DNA from: Halotia wernerae
Lineage (GTDB): Bacteria; Cyanobacteriota; Cyanobacteriia; Cyanobacteriales; Nostocaceae
Length of the DNA: 64,000 bases
Assembly: GCA_034931985.1 (NCBI GenBank)
Contig: JAYGHB010000102.1
Span: forward strand, 1 to 64,000
Reading direction: 5' to 3'
Part shown: positions 53,152 through 61,023 of the stretch, piece by piece
How positions within the stretch are numbered: the first letter of the stretch is position 1
How the letters are laid out: each line of letters begins with the position of its first letter
Position numbers and translations under genes: made by a program
The notes under the pieces: generated by a model
What the model saw: the letters and a program-made list of their open reading frames with translations, nothing else
Databases searched by the model: none
What the model was told of the DNA's origin: nothing

Positions 53152-53931
53152 TTAAAACTCACGTCGTGAGAAAATGAAAATAGCGATCGCTAACAACATG
53201 GCGCTGTAAAGTAAGCCATAGCCTGCATTACTAATCAGTACAGTTGCATCAGGTAGCGCTTGCAAACCATAAACGGCATCATTTTTTAAATCTAATCGCG
53301 ATAAATCTGGCAAGATGAGATATAAAAACTGAGTCATACGCTCCATACTAGGGTTGTTGCTCAGACGACCAAGTTTTAATAAATCTTGAGTGATATTCCC
53401 CATTAAGTAGACTGCAAAGGTGAGAGTGATTGCTAATAGTGAATTAGTAAACACACCAAAGGTAATAGCTACAGCAGTAATTAAAGACAACTGAAAAAAT
53501 AAAAAAACTGCGGCAATTAAAATGCTGACTGTTGCATGAGGAATATTCCCCAGTTGTAAAAATATTAGATAAATTGCTGTCATTATGGCGACAAGTACCG
53601 CCAACACTGCTGATAAACCTAAGAATTTGCCAGAAATAATTTCACTACGGCTAACGGGTTTAGCAATTAATACCAAAATAGTGCGTTTATCAATTTCTTT
53701 GTTAATCAGTCCCGTACCAATAAATATGGTCACAACTAAGGTAATTACACTCATTGCTACCATACCAAAGTCCAAAAAAACTTTGTTTTCAGTTGTGGCT
53801 GCAAATTCAGGTAAGGTGCGGATGGTGATCGCAAGTATTAGAGCATAAAAACCGATAATATAGAGGATGCGATCGCGTACCACTTCCTGAAATACATTTT
53901 TGGCAATTACAAAAATTCTGCTCGGAGTCAT
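53152..53931 (-). CDS. fraE: FraE, ABC-2-type permease for filament integrity
   Basis: A 259-residue integral membrane protein with about six segments and the ABC-2 permease pattern (GLINKEIDKRTILVLIAKPVSRSEIISGKF). It is last in the minus-strand order fraC-fraD-fraE, which is the basis for calling it FraE. Established knowledge: fraC, fraD and fraE of Anabaena are needed for filament integrity, diazotrophic growth and intercellular molecular exchange. ATG 53931 is used; the frame continues upstream into a 7-bp repeat tract and gives a false MPNAQCP extension. No ATPase partner is adjacent. Confidence 0.85.
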   Translation of the reverse strand: MTPSRIFVIAKNVFQEVVRDRILYIIGFYALILAITIRTLPEFAATTENKVFLDFGMVAMSVITLVVTIFIGTGLINKEIDKRTILVLIAKPVSRSEIISGKFLGLSAVLAVLVAIMTAIYLIFLQLGNIPHATVSILIAAVFLFFQLSLITAVAITFGVFTNSLLAITLTFAVYLMGNITQDLLKLGRLSNNPSMERMTQFLYLILPDLSRLDLKNDAVYGLQALPDATVLISNAGYGLLYSAMLLAIAIFIFSRREF

Positions 53932-53947
53932 TAGTAATTTAGTTAAT

Positions 53948-53975
53948 GGGCATTGGGCATTGGGCATTGGGCATG
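53948..53975. repeat. 7-bp tandem repeat (GGGCATT) in the fraD-fraE gap
   Basis: Three exact GGGCATT heptamers plus GGGCATG. It lies between fraD and fraE and reads in frame into a false N-terminal extension of FraE. Confidence 0.9.
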
Positions 53976-54012
53976 GGTTATTATTTTCCTCCCCTGCTTC
54001 CCCTGCTCAATT

Positions 54013-55044
54013 TTACTGCTGCGGTGGCGGCGCACCTGCAATAAATTTACTCAGGCGATCGCATTCAATTTCTGCAACTGTGCTTTTATCATCTGATAAA
54101 CTAGCAGTTGTGTTGGGATTCTTTATAGACCCGGCAACCGGTTCAATCCGACAAGATTTTTTCAGATAATACCCTTTGGGATTGGAACTGGGGCCTTCCC
54201 AGATACTGAGTAAATCTAATATATACCCAGATTTAGTGTTGACAACACGCGGTTCAATACGCCATAGTTCCTTTTCTTCATATTTTGCTAAGGTTTTGTT
54301 GATTACTTGCTCACCCAAGTTTCCTACTTGAGTTTTTGCATCTAATAACCATCGCTCGACTTGTGACCAAGATTTGCCAGCTAGTTCTGCTTCTACTATT
54401 GGTTGTAGTCTATCTAAAATTAAAACGCCATTTTCTGGTATTTTTTCTGAATCTTCCATTCTAATTACAAAAGTACTACGCTGAAAATCATCTGCAAGTA
54501 AACTCGGATATTCTTTTAACCAATTATCCATCACAAAGTAAAATTGAATCCAGCAACTTAGTACCATAGAACTAGCTACCAAAACGGTAATTCTTTGGCG
54601 GATTTCCGGTTTAGGTATCTGAGCTTTAGAATCTGTACCACTACCTTCAAGAAATTCGGGAATTGCTGTAATTAGTGCCGATATTGTTGGCCAAAGAACG
54701 ATTGTTCTGGATGTAATTCCATTATCTTGGTTTCCAAAGGCAAAAACACTAACCAAGAATCCAGTAATTACTGCTCCTACTGGCATAAAAGTACCAGGAA
54801 CCCTTAAAGGATCGTCAGTGGTATACCAAGCTGTACCAGCGATTAAAAATAACCAACCACAAAATGCAATTATATTTTGGATGTAACCTATAGCAAAAAA
54901 TGAAAGTATCCAAGAATAAACACTCAAATAAATAAATGTCTGCCAAGAATAAGCCTTGGGTGGAACTAATATTTTTCTGATTCGATCATAAACATCTTGA
55001 ACAATTCCGAAAAGACCAAATAGATCCTTAAATAAAAAGTTCAT
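54013..55044 (-). CDS. fraD: FraD, septal junction/filament integrity protein
   Basis: A 343-residue membrane protein with about five transmembrane segments in residues 35-185 and a C-terminal soluble domain (about 195-343) expected in the periplasm. Length and topology equal those of Anabaena FraD, and position between a three-segment FraC-like protein and an ABC-2 permease confirms the assignment. Established knowledge: FraD localises to septa and is part of the septal junction plug through which neighbouring cells exchange molecules. The Pro-Gln-rich end (GAPPPQQ) is notable but of unknown role. Confidence 0.88.
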   Translation of the reverse strand: MNFLFKDLFGLFGIVQDVYDRIRKILVPPKAYSWQTFIYLSVYSWILSFFAIGYIQNIIAFCGWLFLIAGTAWYTTDDPLRVPGTFMPVGAVITGFLVSVFAFGNQDNGITSRTIVLWPTISALITAIPEFLEGSGTDSKAQIPKPEIRQRITVLVASSMVLSCWIQFYFVMDNWLKEYPSLLADDFQRSTFVIRMEDSEKIPENGVLILDRLQPIVEAELAGKSWSQVERWLLDAKTQVGNLGEQVINKTLAKYEEKELWRIEPRVVNTKSGYILDLLSIWEGPSSNPKGYYLKKSCRIEPVAGSIKNPNTTASLSDDKSTVAEIECDRLSKFIAGAPPPQQ

Positions 55045-55104
55045 AATCTTACCTCAAATTAAACCTAGTATTTAGCTTGTAACACTGGATAATTTTAATT
55101 ATTT

Positions 55105-55650
55105 CTACCTATTGCGAATTAGCAAAATTAAGGTAATAGCACTGTAGCTCAGAGAATTAGCTATTAATGTAGTAGTAACTAAATTTGTACTTTGAAATCT
55201 AGCTCTACTAGCAATACGCCATTGTAGGCGTTGAGTTGGTTCTGAGGTATTCTTCTTACCTATATTTTCGCTTAATAAAAATACGAAAAGTTGTAAAAGA
55301 AAAATTTTCATCAGAATAGTTGTAAAGAAAATTATAAAGGCAGTTATAATAAGTAAACTTTGTGTGTTAGTTGATCTGAAAATATTAAAAAAGACAAAAC
55401 TAATTAATTCTGCTTTAAAAGGTATTGGTAATATTGGCTCCAAGACGAAAAATAAAAACCAACCAATTGCACTGGAAAAGAGATTAACAGAAATAGCATA
55501 GAAAATGCTAGTTTTTCGGTCAAAATTTATCCTTTTATAGAAAATATAGGACTCAATAGGGATAGCAACCAGTAAAAATAAGAAGTTAAACAAAATTGCA
55601 CCAAGAGGAAAAATCCTCGGAAGAGTCCAATCTCCAAATAGATCAAACAT
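55105..55650 (-). CDS. fraC: FraC, filament integrity membrane protein
   Basis: A 181-residue protein with three to four transmembrane segments (about 15-35, 48-72, 82-125 and 160-178) and a polar loop KNTSEPTQRLQWRIASRARF. It is the first gene of the minus-strand fraC-fraD-fraE operon; spacing to fraD is 60 bases. Mutants of the Anabaena homologue fragment upon nitrogen step-down. Assignment rests on size, topology and synteny. Confidence 0.85.
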   Translation of the reverse strand: MFDLFGDWTLPRIFPLGAILFNFLFLLVAIPIESYIFYKRINFDRKTSIFYAISVNLFSSAIGWFLFFVLEPILPIPFKAELISFVFFNIFRSTNTQSLLIITAFIIFFTTILMKIFLLQLFVFLLSENIGKKNTSEPTQRLQWRIASRARFQSTNLVTTTLIANSLSYSAITLILLIRNR

Positions 55651-55887
55651 ACAAGTTCAATGGTAGGGGTTAACTTTAGAGAGTGTAGCTGCGATAATCA
55701 GTCTGATGTGGGCAATTATGACGTTGTAATTGCTGTTTACCATCTTGGTATGCCAGTATACTCTTATTTATCTTGTTAATATATGTCGCAGACTCTTGTA
55801 CAGACACGCTGGAGCAAGATTATCTTTACCTGCTAGGGCAAGACCTCCGGTAAGATGAAAGACTGCAATTCTACAGCTTTTTGAGAG

Positions 55888-57024
55888 ATGACAAGAAACG
55901 GCATCGGTATTCGCACGGCGCAAGTGCGTTCTGAACGACTCACAGGGCAAATTCACGTTTATGACGGCGCAGGAAAAGGTAAATCCCAAGCGGCTTTAGG
56001 GGTGGTTTTGCGCTCGATTGGCTTGGGGATAAATACACCAAGCGATTCCAATCGCGTTTTACTGTTGCGATTTTTAAAAGGGCCAGAACGCGATTATGAC
56101 GAGGATGGAGCGATCGCAGCTTTGCAGCGTGGTTTTCCTCATCTCATAGATCAAGTTCGGACAGGTCGTGCCGAATTTTTTGGTCCTGAGGAAATTACCG
56201 CCTTCGACCAAGCAGAAGCAGCACGGGGTTGGGATGTAGCCAAAGGAGCGATCGCCTCTGGATTATATTCAGTCGTTGTCTTAGATGAAATTAACCCCGT
56301 CCTAGATTTAGGTTTACTTCCAGTCGATGAAGTGGTGCGGACATTAAAATCCAAACCCCATGACTTAGAAATTATTGCTACCGGACGCGCCGCACCCCAA
56401 AATTTACTCGATATTGCGGATCTGCACTCCGAAATGAAACCCCAACACCACCCAACGGCTAAAGCACTATTCATTGAGGGGATTGAAATTTATACTGGTG
56501 CTGGTAAAGGTAAGTCTACCAGCGCCCTGGGTAAGGCTTTACAAGCTATTGGGAGGGGAATCAATCATCCTGGGTCTACTAGGGTGTTGATTATGCAGTG
56601 GCTCAAAGGTGGTAGTGGCTACACAGAAGATGCTGCGATCGCCGCTTTGCAGCAATCATATCCAGAAGTAGTGGATCATCAACGCTGTGGTCGAGATGCG
56701 ATCGTCTGGCGCAATTCCCGGCAAGAATTAGACTATATAGAAGCCGAACGCGGTTGGGAAATTGCCAAAACAGCGATCGCCTCTGGATTGTATAAAACCA
56801 TCATTCTCGATGAACTCAATCCCACCGTTGACCTAGAATTACTCCCTATTGAACCTATTGTGCAAGCTTTACTTCGCAAACCCCGCGACACTGAAATTAT
56901 TATTACTGGTCGCTGTCAAAATCAACCCGCTTACTTTGATTTAGCTAGCGTTCACTCTGAAGTTTACTGTCATAAACACTATGCCAATCAAGGTGTAGAA
57001 CTGAAGCGGGGGGTCGATTTCTAA
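55888..57024 (+). CDS. tandem CobA/BtuR-type P-loop protein (two adenosyltransferase-like domains)
   Basis: A 378-residue protein formed by two homologous halves, each like cob(I)yrinic acid a,c-diamide adenosyltransferase. Half one (about 18-190) has Walker A GAGKGKSQ (27-34) and VVLDEINPVLDLGLLP; half two (about 198-372) has GAGKGKST (204-211) and IILDELNPTVDLELLP. Both keep AAARGWxxAK-type and SGLY blocks and the ATGR/ITGR strand. Single-domain enzymes transfer adenosyl from ATP to corrinoid cobalt. Whether both halves are active, or the fusion has another role, is unknown. No cobalamin riboswitch is recognised upstream. It diverges from fraC. Confidence 0.85.
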   Translation: MTRNGIGIRTAQVRSERLTGQIHVYDGAGKGKSQAALGVVLRSIGLGINTPSDSNRVLLLRFLKGPERDYDEDGAIAALQRGFPHLIDQVRTGRAEFFGPEEITAFDQAEAARGWDVAKGAIASGLYSVVVLDEINPVLDLGLLPVDEVVRTLKSKPHDLEIIATGRAAPQNLLDIADLHSEMKPQHHPTAKALFIEGIEIYTGAGKGKSTSALGKALQAIGRGINHPGSTRVLIMQWLKGGSGYTEDAAIAALQQSYPEVVDHQRCGRDAIVWRNSRQELDYIEAERGWEIAKTAIASGLYKTIILDELNPTVDLELLPIEPIVQALLRKPRDTEIIITGRCQNQPAYFDLASVHSEVYCHKHYANQGVELKRGVDF

Positions 57025-57052
57025 ATTAATCAAAAGTCATTAACTATAGATT

Positions 57053-57163
57053 ATGGACAACAGTAATTTGCTCGATGTGGTGACAGGCGGACTGGCGATC
57101 GCTATTATTTTAGGTGGTTTTTTGATGATGTTTACTACAATATTTACCACCAAGCGAAAATAA
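57053..57163 (+). CDS. 36-residue single-helix membrane peptide
   Basis: ATG 57053 to TAA 57161-57163 encodes a short peptide with a polar start (MDNSNLLDVV), one transmembrane helix (about 11-29, GGLAIAIILGGFLMMFTTI) and a basic end (TTKRK). It starts 29 bases after the BtuR-type gene and ends 39 bases before ureD. The layout is like small photosystem or transporter subunits, but it does not match PsbM, PsbX, PetM or Ycf12 that I know. A HIP1 site lies within it. Confidence 0.55.
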   Translation: MDNSNLLDVVTGGLAIAIILGGFLMMFTTIFTTKRK

Positions 57164-57202
57164 CTAAGCAATGCACCTAGAATTTAGGGTTTACTTTATA
57201 TA

Positions 57203-58042
57203 ATGACTTCCAGCCCAAATATTACAGAAGGTTGGCATGGCAAACTTAATTTAGTCTACGCCGATCGCCTCAATTCAACTCAGTTAATTTACAATCACCA
57301 TCAAGCACCCCTAAAGGTGCAACGCCCTTTTTATCCAGAAGGGCAAAAAGTTTGTCATAGCGTCATTTTACATACAGCTGGGGGAGTTGTGGGAGGCGAT
57401 CGCCTATCCTTAAATTTCCATCTCCAACCTGATGCACAAGCTTTAATCACTACAGCAGCCGCCAGTAAGATATATCGCAGTAACGGCTTACAAGCTAGAC
57501 AAAATATCCACATACAAGTTGATGCTGATGCTTGTTTAGAGTGGTTCCCCCAGGAAACAATTTTATTTAACGGTGCGATTTGTCGGCAAGATTTACGGGT
57601 AGAATTAGCAACTGGAGCTAATTATTTAGGCTGGGAAATTACTCGATTTGGTCGCAGTGCGAGAGGAGAAAAATTCTTGCAGGGAGAATGGCGATCGCAC
57701 ACCGAAATTTGGCAGCAAGACGTTCCCTTGTGGATTGATCGGCAATGGCTACCGGGTAACGAAGATATTTTCCACAGTCCCCACAGTTTGTTGGGAAAAC
57801 CAATAGTAGGTAGTCTAGTTTGGGTTGGTAGTCCTGTTTCAAGGGAAATAGTCGAAAAAACACGAAATTTATGGAATGGTGAAGGCGATACAGGGATTAG
57901 TCAACTACAAAATGGATTTTTGTGTCGATATCGGGGTTCTTCTACATCTGAAGTGAGAAACTGGTTTATAGCTGTTTGGCAAATGCTACGAGTTGATTTT
58001 TTAAATCGTGGTAATTGCATACCAAGAGTTTGGCAGATTTGA
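57203..58042 (+). CDS. ureD: urease accessory protein UreD
   Basis: A 279-residue accessory protein that, with UreF and UreG, delivers nickel to apo-urease. Family motifs are seen: SVILHTAGGVVGGDRLSL, TTAAASKIYRS, LEWFPQETILF and GWEITRFGRSARGE. It is the first gene of the ureD-ureA-ureB-ureC cluster; ureE, ureF and ureG are not in this window. The upstream gap is short and does not show a GTA-N8-TAC NtcA site. Confidence 0.95.
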   Translation: MTSSPNITEGWHGKLNLVYADRLNSTQLIYNHHQAPLKVQRPFYPEGQKVCHSVILHTAGGVVGGDRLSLNFHLQPDAQALITTAAASKIYRSNGLQARQNIHIQVDADACLEWFPQETILFNGAICRQDLRVELATGANYLGWEITRFGRSARGEKFLQGEWRSHTEIWQQDVPLWIDRQWLPGNEDIFHSPHSLLGKPIVGSLVWVGSPVSREIVEKTRNLWNGEGDTGISQLQNGFLCRYRGSSTSEVRNWFIAVWQMLRVDFLNRGNCIPRVWQI

Positions 58043-58074
58043 ACTGATTTGAACTACAGAGGAGGAGTCAAAAA

Positions 58075-58377
58075 ATGCAACTTACGCCGCAAGAAAAAGA
58101 TAAGCTGTTGATTTTTACAGCGGCGCTATTAGCAGAAAGACGTAAGGAAAGAGGTTTGAAACTGAATTATCCAGAAGCAGTTGCCTATATTTCTGCTGCT
58201 ATTTTAGAAGGTGCGAGAGATGGGCAAACTGTAGCAGAATTGATGAGTTATGGTACAACTCTAATAACACGCGATGACGTGATGGAAGGGATACCAGAAA
58301 TGGTACATGAGGTGCAGGTGGAAGCAACTTTTCCTGATGGCACAAAGTTGGTGACAGTACATGATCCAATTCGTTAA
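58075..58377 (+). CDS. ureA: urease gamma subunit
   Basis: A 100-residue structural subunit. MQLTPQEKDKLLIFTAALLAERR, LNYPEAVAYISAAILEGARDG and VEATFPDGTKLVTVH(D/N)PI are diagnostic. An excellent ribosome-binding site (GAGGAGGAG) precedes ATG 58075. ureB follows after 14 bases. Confidence 0.98.
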   Translation: MQLTPQEKDKLLIFTAALLAERRKERGLKLNYPEAVAYISAAILEGARDGQTVAELMSYGTTLITRDDVMEGIPEMVHEVQVEATFPDGTKLVTVHDPIR

Positions 58378-58391
58378 TTTTTTAATTTATT

Positions 58392-58697
58392 ATGATTCCT
58401 GGAGAAATTATTACATCAGCAGGTGAAATTGAATTAAATGCTGGTCGTGCAACTATCAAATTGCTAGTGTCTAATACAGGCGATCGCCCCATACAAATTG
58501 GTTCTCATTTTCACTTTTATGAAGTCAACGCCGCCCTAAATTTTGATAGAGAACAAGCAAAAGGAATGCGCCTCGATATCCCCGCCGGAACCGCAGTTCG
58601 TTTTGAACCAGGCGATGAAAAAGATGTGACATTAGTCTCTCTCGTTGGTACACGCCAAGTTTACGGTTTCAACGCCAAAATTAACGGAAATCTCTAA
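58392..58697 (+). CDS. ureB: urease beta subunit
   Basis: A 101-residue structural subunit beginning MIPGEIITSAGEIELNAGR, with NTGDRPIQIGSHFHFYEVN and RLDIPAGTAVRFEPGD. It follows ureA closely. The next structural gene, ureC, is about 600 bases downstream because an antisense gene and repeats lie between them. Confidence 0.98.
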   Translation: MIPGEIITSAGEIELNAGRATIKLLVSNTGDRPIQIGSHFHFYEVNAALNFDREQAKGMRLDIPAGTAVRFEPGDEKDVTLVSLVGTRQVYGFNAKINGNL

Positions 58698-58700
58698 AAA

Positions 58701-58744
58701 CCCTCCGCGTACCTCTGCGCGTGCCTCCGCGTGCCTTTGCGTTT
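58701..58744. repeat. left repeat tract flanking the GxxExxY gene
   Basis: Tandem degenerate CCTCCGCGTACC/CCTTTGCGT units directly after ureB. Related inverted sequence (AACGCAGAGGGACGC, 58814-58828, then GGTACGCAAAG) lies at the 3' end of the GxxExxY gene. Confidence 0.7.
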
Positions 58745-58843
58745 GAAAAAATTATTGAATAGGTTTAATTTCAAACTCCAATTTGGAACAATAAAAACAA
58801 AATATTTATTTTTTAACGCAGAGGGACGCTAAGGTACGCAAAG

Positions 58844-59218
58844 CTAGAGTTTATTGGCTACACGTTTGATGCCTTCTTTAAGGTGGAGGACATTAAAATT
58901 GAGGAGAAGACCGAGTTTACAATTAGTGAGTTTAAGGTACGTTAAAAGTTGTACTGAGTGGATTGGTTTGATAGCTTCTACAGATTTGACTTCAATAATT
59001 ACTTTATTTTGTACTATCAAATCTAATCGATAAACACAATCCAATTCCACCTCTTCATACACAAGAGGTAATGGAACTTGCTTACTAACATTAAATTTCT
59101 TCCTCAATTCATAATACAAACACTCCTCATAGGCTGACTCCAATAAACCTGGACCCAACGCCGTATGCACCCGCATTCCACAACCAATTATTGCCCCACT
59201 CAAATCATTCTCATCCAT
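58844..59218 (-). CDS. GxxExxY family protein (PD-(D/E)xK nuclease-like)
   Basis: A 124-residue protein with the naming motif GLLESAYEECL at about residue 23, then LVYEEVELDCVYRLDLIVQNKVIIEVKSVE, a PD-(D/E)xK-like core (D...E-x-K in RLDLIV...IIEVKS), and HSVQLLTYLKLTN. GxxExxY proteins are common in cyanobacteria and have no demonstrated function; a nuclease activity is inferred. It lies antisense within the urease operon between ureB and ureC and is bracketed by related repeats in opposite orientation. Confidence 0.85.
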   Translation of the reverse strand: MDENDLSGAIIGCGMRVHTALGPGLLESAYEECLYYELRKKFNVSKQVPLPLVYEEVELDCVYRLDLIVQNKVIIEVKSVEAIKPIHSVQLLTYLKLTNCKLGLLLNFNVLHLKEGIKRVANKL

Positions 59219-59220
59219 AC

Positions 59221-59264
59221 TCTGCGTACCTTTGCGTGTACCTTTGCGTACCTTTGCGTTTAAA
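59221..59264. repeat. right repeat tract flanking the GxxExxY gene
   Basis: CTCTGCGTACC followed by TTTGCGT(GTA)CC units, ending CTTTGCGTTTAAA, directly upstream of the antisense gene's start. It is the inverse of the AACGCAGAGG...GTACGCAAAG tract at 58814-58843. Confidence 0.75.
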
Positions 59265-59298
59265 CTCGATTCTAACCTCAGTTTCTAGGAGTAGCATT

Positions 59299-61014
59299 AT
59301 GCCCTACAGAATGGATCGCCGTGCCTATGCCGAAACTTATGGCCCGACAGTAGGCGATCGCGTCCGACTTGCTGATACAGAATTATTTATTGAAGTTGAA
59401 CAAGACTTTACTATCTACGGCGATGAGGTGAAATTTGGCGGCGGTAAAGTTATCAGAGATGGTATGGGACAATCACCCATTTCTAATGCTGATGGCGCGG
59501 TAGATTTAGTCATTACTAATGCTTTAATTCTCGATTGGTGGGGTGTTGTTAAAGCAGATATTGGCATTAAAGATGGCAAGATTTTTAAAATTGGTAAAGC
59601 TGGAAATCCCTATATTCAAGATCATGTCGATATTATTATTGGCCCCGGAACCGAAGCCTTGGCTGGGGAAGGAATGATCCTCACAGCTGGCGGAATTGAT
59701 AGCCACATTCATTTTATTTGTCCCCAACAAATTGAAGTGGCGATCGCTTCTGGTATTACTACGATGATTGGTGGTGGTACTGGCCCCGCTACAGGTACAA
59801 ATGCCACTACCTGCACTCCAGGCCCTTGGAATATTTACCGCATGTTGCAAGCTGCTGACGCTTTTCCTGTGAACTTAGGATTTTTGGGCAAAGGCAACAC
59901 CAGTCAACCCCAAGGACTTATAGAACAAGTGCAAGCTGGTGCAATGGGTTTAAAATTGCATGAAGACTGGGGAACCACACCAGCAGCAATTGATACTTGT
60001 CTGGGCGTAGCTGATGAATATGATGTGCAAGTGGCAATTCACACCGACACTCTCAACGAGGCCGGATTTGTGGAAGATACGATCGCCGCTTTCAAAAATC
60101 GTACTATCCATACTTACCATACTGAAGGTGCAGGCGGCGGTCACGCGCCAGACATTATCAAAGTTTGCAGCCAAACCAACGTTTTACCATCTTCCACCAA
60201 CCCCACACGTCCTTATACTGTCAACACTTTAGAAGAACACCTGGATATGCTGATGGTATGTCATCACCTCGATTCGGGGATTCCTGAAGATGTTGCTTTT
60301 GCTGAATCCCGCATCCGCAGGGAAACCATCGCCGCCGAAGACATTTTGCACGACTTAGGGGCGTTTAGCATGATTGCTTCTGATTCTCAGGCGATGGGAC
60401 GAGTAGGTGAAGTAATAATTCGCACTTGGCAGACATCCCACAAAATGAAGGTGCAACGGGGAACTCTTAACCCCCAAGGAACAGAGCAAAAAGCAGACAA
60501 TTTTCGGGCAAAAAGATATGTTGCTAAGTATACTATTAATCCTGCAATTACTCATGGAATTGCCCAGTATGTAGGTTCAGTGGAAGAAGGCAAACTTGCA
60601 GATTTGTGTTTATGGCATCCAGCTTTTTTTGGCGTGAAACCAGAGATAGTAATCAAAGGTGGCATGATTGCATGGTCACAAATGGGTGATGCTAACGCTA
60701 GTATTCCCACACCGCAACCAGTGCAGATGCGGCCGATGTTTGGCAGTTTTGCCGGGGCGCGTCACGCCATATCTTTAACCTTTGTTTCTCAAACAGCTTT
60801 AGAAAGGGATATTACTACACAATTGGGTTTGCAAAAAGCAGCAGTTGCGGTTTCCGGGACACGCCAACTGAGTAAACAGGATATGAAGTTGAATGATGCC
60901 TTACCTCACATTGAAGTTGATCCCGAAACATATCAAGTGAGGGCAGATGGTGAGTTGCTAATTTGTGAACCCGCAACAGTTTTGCCAATGGCGCAAAGGT
61001 ATTTCTTGTTTTAA
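59299..61014 (+). CDS. ureC: urease alpha (catalytic) subunit
   Basis: A 571-residue nickel metallohydrolase that splits urea to ammonia and carbamate. Nickel ligands are H136 and H138 (SHIHF), the carbamylated lysine K219 in GLKLHEDWG, and downstream histidines; the flap cysteine is C321 with H322 in MVCHHLDSGIPED. ATG 59299 (MPYRMDRRAYAETYGPTVGD) is the family start; the frame is open upstream through the repeat tract to 59191. Its stop lies only nine bases from the convergent mlaD-type gene. Confidence 0.98.
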   Translation: MPYRMDRRAYAETYGPTVGDRVRLADTELFIEVEQDFTIYGDEVKFGGGKVIRDGMGQSPISNADGAVDLVITNALILDWWGVVKADIGIKDGKIFKIGKAGNPYIQDHVDIIIGPGTEALAGEGMILTAGGIDSHIHFICPQQIEVAIASGITTMIGGGTGPATGTNATTCTPGPWNIYRMLQAADAFPVNLGFLGKGNTSQPQGLIEQVQAGAMGLKLHEDWGTTPAAIDTCLGVADEYDVQVAIHTDTLNEAGFVEDTIAAFKNRTIHTYHTEGAGGGHAPDIIKVCSQTNVLPSSTNPTRPYTVNTLEEHLDMLMVCHHLDSGIPEDVAFAESRIRRETIAAEDILHDLGAFSMIASDSQAMGRVGEVIIRTWQTSHKMKVQRGTLNPQGTEQKADNFRAKRYVAKYTINPAITHGIAQYVGSVEEGKLADLCLWHPAFFGVKPEIVIKGGMIAWSQMGDANASIPTPQPVQMRPMFGSFAGARHAISLTFVSQTALERDITTQLGLQKAAVAVSGTRQLSKQDMKLNDALPHIEVDPETYQVRADGELLICEPATVLPMAQRYFLF

Positions 61015-61023
61015 AGATACCCT

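Noticed and set aside
55651..55887. Cobalamin riboswitch upstream of the BtuR-type gene
   Set aside because: No B12-box-like sequence or supporting stems recognised in the 237-base gap.
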